From the NCBI GenBank assembly GCA_977017575.1, contig CDRNVI010000053.1:868001-932000 (forward strand): DNA of 64,000 nt, given 5' to 3'. The position numbers and the translations under genes are program-made. Within the stretch, counting starts at the first letter, position 1. Every line of letters starts with the position of its first letter. The stretch is from Paramoeba atlantica. Its lineage: Eukaryota > Discosea. The notes beneath the pieces are model-generated. The model was not told the DNA's origin and did no database searches. It saw only the letters and a list, made by a program, of their open reading frames with translations. Below are positions 59,830 to 64,000 of this stretch, piece by piece.

Positions 59830-62530
59830 TTTCTAATTATTTCTCGAGCGGGAGCTGAATAACTTGCGATTAATCGCCTCTTGGATACCTCTCTCCAATG
59901 CTTTCAGTTCGAGCACAAATGCCGAAAGGGATTTATCTTGCACTGTATTGCTGACGTACCACGCATCATCCGGTCTGCCATCGTCAGAAAAGAATAGGCC
60001 TCCGATCCCCACTTTCTTGCTCGCATCTGTAGCTACCCACGCGGTAACACCGTGGTCGTTTCTGCTTGGTCGCCAGTGCCATTTTCGGGAAAAAAAAATA
60101 AGCGGAAGAACAATTTTTATCATAGTTTCCCATTTCAGAACCTCTTCGCCTGAGAGATTTCGATCCCATCCCAATGAAACATTCTCCGTTCCCCACTCCA
60201 CTAATTGCTCCATGGCGAAATCGATTTCTATTTGCGTAAGACCTGCAATTCTGTGCACCCACAGCAAACGAGAGATCCAACCAGTTGCTCTTCTGACTGA
60301 GCACCCATGTGTGCTTTCGGGTGTATCCAAACTGAGGTCATCATCCCATTTTTTCAAGGTCTTGTCACAGACTCGCCATTTCATTTCTTCCTGCTCCCAG
60401 ACATACTCGACCCCGAGAAAATCAACCCTGTAGAATGTAATCACTGAATGAGGGTCCTTCCAGATAGCATTCAAACACTTTCCATTCTTCTTCAACCTCT
60501 CTTTCCACCTGTGAGCCAGTGCAGACTCCTTTGTCGCGATTAGAATGTTATCGTAATACAGTATACCGTAATTATTCCTTGCACATGACCTTTCGTGTCC
60601 GTAAGCTGGAGAAAAAAGGGCGTTGCATCGTCACAATATCGTGGGACCCCGAGAGATGGCTGACTCTGGCTAGTTTTGAAAAGAACTACTCCTCCTGCAT
60701 TAATAATGATAATCTTAAAAACAATTGTCATTCTACGTGGTGAAGACTCTTAAAAAATTATCAACTTATTTTCATGCACGCAGGATTTTCTTACAAAAAA
60801 TTTTGTGTCTTAACAAAAAGTACTTTGAACTAAAAAACTACTGGTAAGGTTTCAAAAACGGCTCAAATTCGGGTTAAAATTTTTTGGTCTGAAAATCGTG
60901 TTTTTTTGTCGAAAACTATGTACTCTCCCTGCCATTAATAATGATAATGATAATAATAGTCTTAAAACAAATCATTTTTGGGGATTATAATTTTCTTTTT
61001 TAGGCTCTTCGTTAAACGCGGTGGTTGCTTTCAACTTAGAAGTCACTCATGCTGCGCGCTTCGCGTTGAAAACTACCGCCGCGTTTAACGAAGAGCCTAA
61101 AAAAGAAAATTTAGCCTGGAAAACGGAAAGATTATAGCCAAAAATAGCCGAATTTCGGGTACAAATGGGGTCATTTTCGCATATTTTTGCTCTCAGAGCA
61201 CTAAATTCGACATTTGCGCGTGGGAAATCACTCGCAGGCATGAATGAAAGCCTACCGAACGTATTGGGTAGAGAATACGACTCCAACCATACCATTCTTT
61301 CGACACAAAAATGCCCCTTTAGGTCCGAAAAATACTTTTTCACCTTTTTTAGTCAAAAATGGGTCATTTTGGGGGGCGCACCACAGTTCGAAGAAGTGAT
61401 ACCTTGCTAAAACAACTGCGTAGAAAGCTAGTGTAGGTCCCAAACTATCAAAATACAATAGGGGAAACGATTTTGGAAAAATATTTTTTTTGTCATTTTT
61501 TTCGCCAAGTTGAAATTTTTTTCAAAAATTTTTTCCGAAAAAATCCGAACTTGGCGGACCCGTCCTGCGGATACGCGGGGGGGTCACCCCCGGGTAGCGG
61601 GGTGGAAAATGCGCGCCAAGACCCCGGCTACCCTTTCTGCAGTTTTTTTTCGAAAACTAATTTTTTCAAAAAAATTTGCTCGACCATGCCCCCCCCCTGG
61701 ACCCCCCCCATGGACCCCCCATTTTTTTCAATTTTTTTTTTCAGTTTTGGACCACCGGAGCCCCCTTTTATATTTTTTTCTTCTATTATATTACTGTGTT
61801 CCCCTTTATATTTTCACTGTTTTTGTTCACTTTTTTTTCAATAATCGAGTGTAGAGCGGTAGTTTTACAACCACCGCAATTATCATTATTAATGACAGTG
61901 GGAGTACACCCCAACACATCCTGTGCGCTATAGATGCCGACCACGAGTGGCCCATGGGGAGTACTGTGGGAACCCAGGTCTTACCAAACAACAACAGTCC
62001 CATGGTACGTGCGAATAAACCATTGATTTTTATCTGATAAAACCAATGACGCAAGTCGGCTGTCACATAGTGACCAGGCCCTACGTATTGTATAGCCTTT
62101 AATATCTCTTCCGGTTGCGGGAGGCTGAGTACGGGGGGCGCTTTGGCCAATCTGCTCGCCTGCTGAGCATTCACAATCAATCTTGACTGGATAAAGGATT
62201 TCCTTATCTTGTATAGCTTCGCCCAACTCTTTATTATGGGTGGGACTCTCTTTTATGATTTTCCACTCTCTTATCAATGATGCGTCTTCCACGCTTAAGC
62301 CACTTCGAGCCTCCGTATTGTGCTTCTGATTCATAGGTGCCACACCTTCTTCAAAAAATTCCTCATTCTGAACAACTCCTATAGCGTCATGCAGCCACAG
62401 CACCTTGTTGGAAATAACCCAGTTGCGGAGACGCCCATACAGAAGACCGCCTGCGATTTTATTGGATCCAGTGGCAACTCACTCGGTTCTGAAACAGTTT
62501 TTGGACCAAGAAACAAACAGTCATGTGGGT
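59830..62530 (-). mobile_element. Fossil RT-RNase H retroelement (LTR/DIRS-like), broken
   Basis: On the minus strand the region ~62530 to ~61890 resembles a reverse transcriptase front half (for example YVTADLRHWFYQI), and ~60730 to 59833 resembles RT palm/thumb plus an RNase H-like part (WVATDASKKVGIGG). The family is uncertain: LTR-type or DIRS/tyrosine-recombinase-type. It is interrupted by copy E of the ~890 bp repeat (60991-61877). No terminal repeats, integrase or recombinase were found. It is broken in at least three places and looks old. Confidence 0.62.
60991..61877 (+). mobile_element. ~890 bp hairpin-ended repeat, copy E
   Basis: Nearly identical by eye to copy A (22027-22912), including AGGCTCTTCGTTAAACGCGG and the ending ACAACCACCGC. 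It is inserted in the RT fossil. AATT is present at both flanks (GGATTATAATT and CCGCAATTATC), consistent with a 4 bp target duplication but not proof of one. Confidence 0.83.
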
Positions 62531-62785
62531 AATCGGACATGTAATATACACCTCGCTTGCCACTCCTAGTGAAAAGAAAAAGTAATTATAATCAATGTTC
62601 CTGGGTGTGAAGCACTACATCCTTCTCTATCAACGGATTCAGTCCTAATGAGCCGCGTGTGCACTCTTCGCACATGCATTGTAATGTACACGCACATGCT
62701 CCTCTCTAGTTACATATTATGAGTATCGAGTAACTTAAAAGCATGTATGTCTCGCCCTTTTTCAAGCTAACTAACTTACAATGTC
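62531..62785 (+). other. Unassigned DNA
   Basis: 255 bp with no recognised gene or repeat. Confidence 0.35.
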
Positions 62786-63330
62786 CACATCGAGGCATCT
62801 AACTCAGACTTTAAGGAATGATTTCTAAGGAATGAACATTGATTTCTCAACGTTTACTTCCAAACATCTAACTTAAGGAATGATTTCTAAGGAATGAACA
62901 TTAATTTCTCAACGTTTACTTCCAAACATCTAACTTCTAACATCCGTTATCTAAACATTCAATTTTTAAGCTTCATCGTCAAAGCATCTAACTCAGACCT
63001 CACCGAATCTCTTAACATACAGGGGCATGCTTCGAAGCATCTAACTTCTATCATCCGTTATCCAAACGTCTAACTTCTAAACTACAAGCATCTAATTCAG
63101 ACCTCAAGGATACTGACTTCTCAACGTCTGTCTCCAAAGTTTGGAAACTAAACTTTAACTTCTGACGTCCGTCATCTAAGCATCTAACTTCCAGACTTCA
63201 AAATCAAAGCGTAGAAGTTCTAAACTTCTAAACATTAACTTTTCTACATCTAGTCACTCAACCTCTAATTCTAAACATCGAACTCATGATCTTCTAATGG
63301 TTAACTTCTCATCATATGCCTTCTAAATGA
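62786..63330 (+). repeat. Degenerate minisatellite-like repeat array
   Basis: CATCTAACTTCTAA-type units recur many times with variants (CATCTAACTCAGAC, CATCCGTTATCTAA). A ~75 bp higher-order unit containing AGGAATGATTTCTAAGGAAT and TTCTCAACGTTTACTTCC is duplicated at ~62813-62930. No coding sense. Confidence 0.75.
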
Positions 63331-63467
63331 CTAACTCGCAGATTTAGTCTCATTCTGAAGTCAGCTTCATATCCGGGGACACATGAATCCTCTCTTGGTT
63401 AATCGCCTATTGCGATCATAAGCCAGAGCGCCACGACAAGGCGGAGGATTGAGCTCTGGTTAAAAGA
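63331..63467 (+). other. Unassigned DNA
   Basis: No recognised feature. Confidence 0.3.
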
Positions 63468-63790
63468 CAAGAAGTAACTTTGCAGAATTATATTGTCCCC
63501 CCTCCCCTTAAGCGCACCCGGTCAGACCCCCCCGTTTGAGCGCACATAGAGTTGAAGGAAAGAGCCCGGCGCCGCGAAGCGGTTCCAAATTTCTTTTTAC
63601 GCAGTGATTCAGACCCCCCCCCCGTTTAAGCGCACTTTTCTCGGAAAACGAGGTGCTCTTAACCGGGGGGGACAATATGTAACTTTGCAGATTAATATGT
63701 AACTTTGCAGATTAATATGTAACTTTGCAGAATTATATGCAAATGCAGAAATATATGTAAATGCAGAAATATATGTAAATTGTAAGTTGT
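63468..63790 (+). repeat. Minisatellite ATGTAACTTTGCAGA-type, interrupted
   Basis: AAGTAACTTTGCAGAATTAT lies left of the element 63491-63677 and ATGTAACTTTGCAGATTAAT, repeated three times, lies right of it, followed by ATGCAAATGCAGAAATAT units. The array was thus split by the element. Confidence 0.75.
63491..63677. mobile_element. TA-flanked element with C-run inverted ends, inserted in a minisatellite
   Basis: Left: TA then TTGTCCCCCCTCCCCTTAAG. Right: TTAACCGGGGGGGACAA then TA. AGCGCAC units recur (TTAAGCGCACC, TTGAGCGCACA, TTAAGCGCAC) with CCCCCCCGTTT stretches between. Total 187 bp, non-coding. It lies within the minisatellite above. Confidence 0.85.
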
Positions 63791-64000
63791 TGCACAAATT
63801 ACAACTAATTTTACAAGTTCACACAAATACACGTATACACGTATGTAAGTCACTTGTTTCATCTGTATAGACCCCTAGATCATGATTTTCTCGTTACAAA
63901 ATAGATTTTTTTGGCAGAATAGGGGTATTCTTTCGATGCAATTTGCAAACCAGTTCACGCGCACAATCATCGAGGGCAGCTTGCACTTTTTCTATATAGA
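63791..64000 (+). other. Unassigned DNA at window edge
   Basis: 210 bp with no recognised feature. Confidence 0.3.

Noticed and set aside
1-64000. CRISPR array, bacterial operon or prophage
   Set aside because: Gene content is eukaryotic throughout and the tandem repeats have no spacer structure.

Overview
The window is nuclear DNA from an intron-poor protist. Every convincing gene is eukaryotic (FACT subunit SPT16, SUMO E1 subunit UBA2, RAE1, LSM4, CstF-77, FIP1, ribosomal protein uL3), each reads as a single open frame, and all of them lie on the + strand. Unidirectional intronless arrays plus a very large phage-like family A DNA polymerase fit a euglenozoan, most likely kinetoplastid-like, lineage. 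This is an inference: I found no spliced-leader gene. Several start codons are preceded directly by a T- or C/T-rich tract with no nearby AG acceptor, which is not the textbook trypanosomatid arrangement.

Positions 1-41558 form a compact gene array: a partial unknown ORF, a possible ORC6-like protein, an RWDD1/GIR2 protein, a PH-like/coiled-coil protein, mitochondrial bS18, a CDK-like kinase, FIP1, a bromodomain-ET protein, an IMP2-like mitochondrial peptidase, an LRR protein, the family A polymerase, a small membrane protein, a second LRR protein, an unknown protein, a PHD-finger protein, CstF-77, uL3, a CCA-adding enzyme, SPT16, three short proteins (one SDHAF4-like), RAE1 and UBA2. Spacers are mostly 150-600 bp and AT-rich. 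Three genes (bS18m, uL3, RAE1), and more weakly the bromodomain gene, are much richer in GC than their neighbours; on the coding strand they are C-rich at the 5' end and G-rich further on.

Positions 41559-52366 alternate transposon clusters with genes (a PUT-like transporter, a PDI, LSM4). Positions 52733-64000 contain no convincing host gene and are layered mobile DNA.

The mobile DNA has a recurring design. At least seven elements are flanked by TA, have terminal inverted repeats carrying a run of C or G, and carry several copies of an element-specific subterminal motif; two further elements are probable members. They differ in internal sequence. One is about 4.2 kb and carries a decayed pogo/Tc5-like DDE transposase that is itself split by two further insertions. 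A second layer is a nearly identical ~890 bp repeat ending in a ~120 bp hairpin; all three full copies sit inside older elements. Also present are a tRNA-derived SINE family (four copies), a Tc1/mariner fossil and an RT-RNase H retroelement fossil.

The genes do not form one pathway. They are housekeeping functions of the kind found in polycistronic arrays: mRNA 3'-end formation (FIP1, CstF-77), mRNA export and splicing (RAE1, LSM4), chromatin (SPT16, BET-like, PHD), translation (uL3, bS18m, CCA enzyme, GIR2) and mitochondrial upkeep (polymerase, IMP2-like, SDHAF4).
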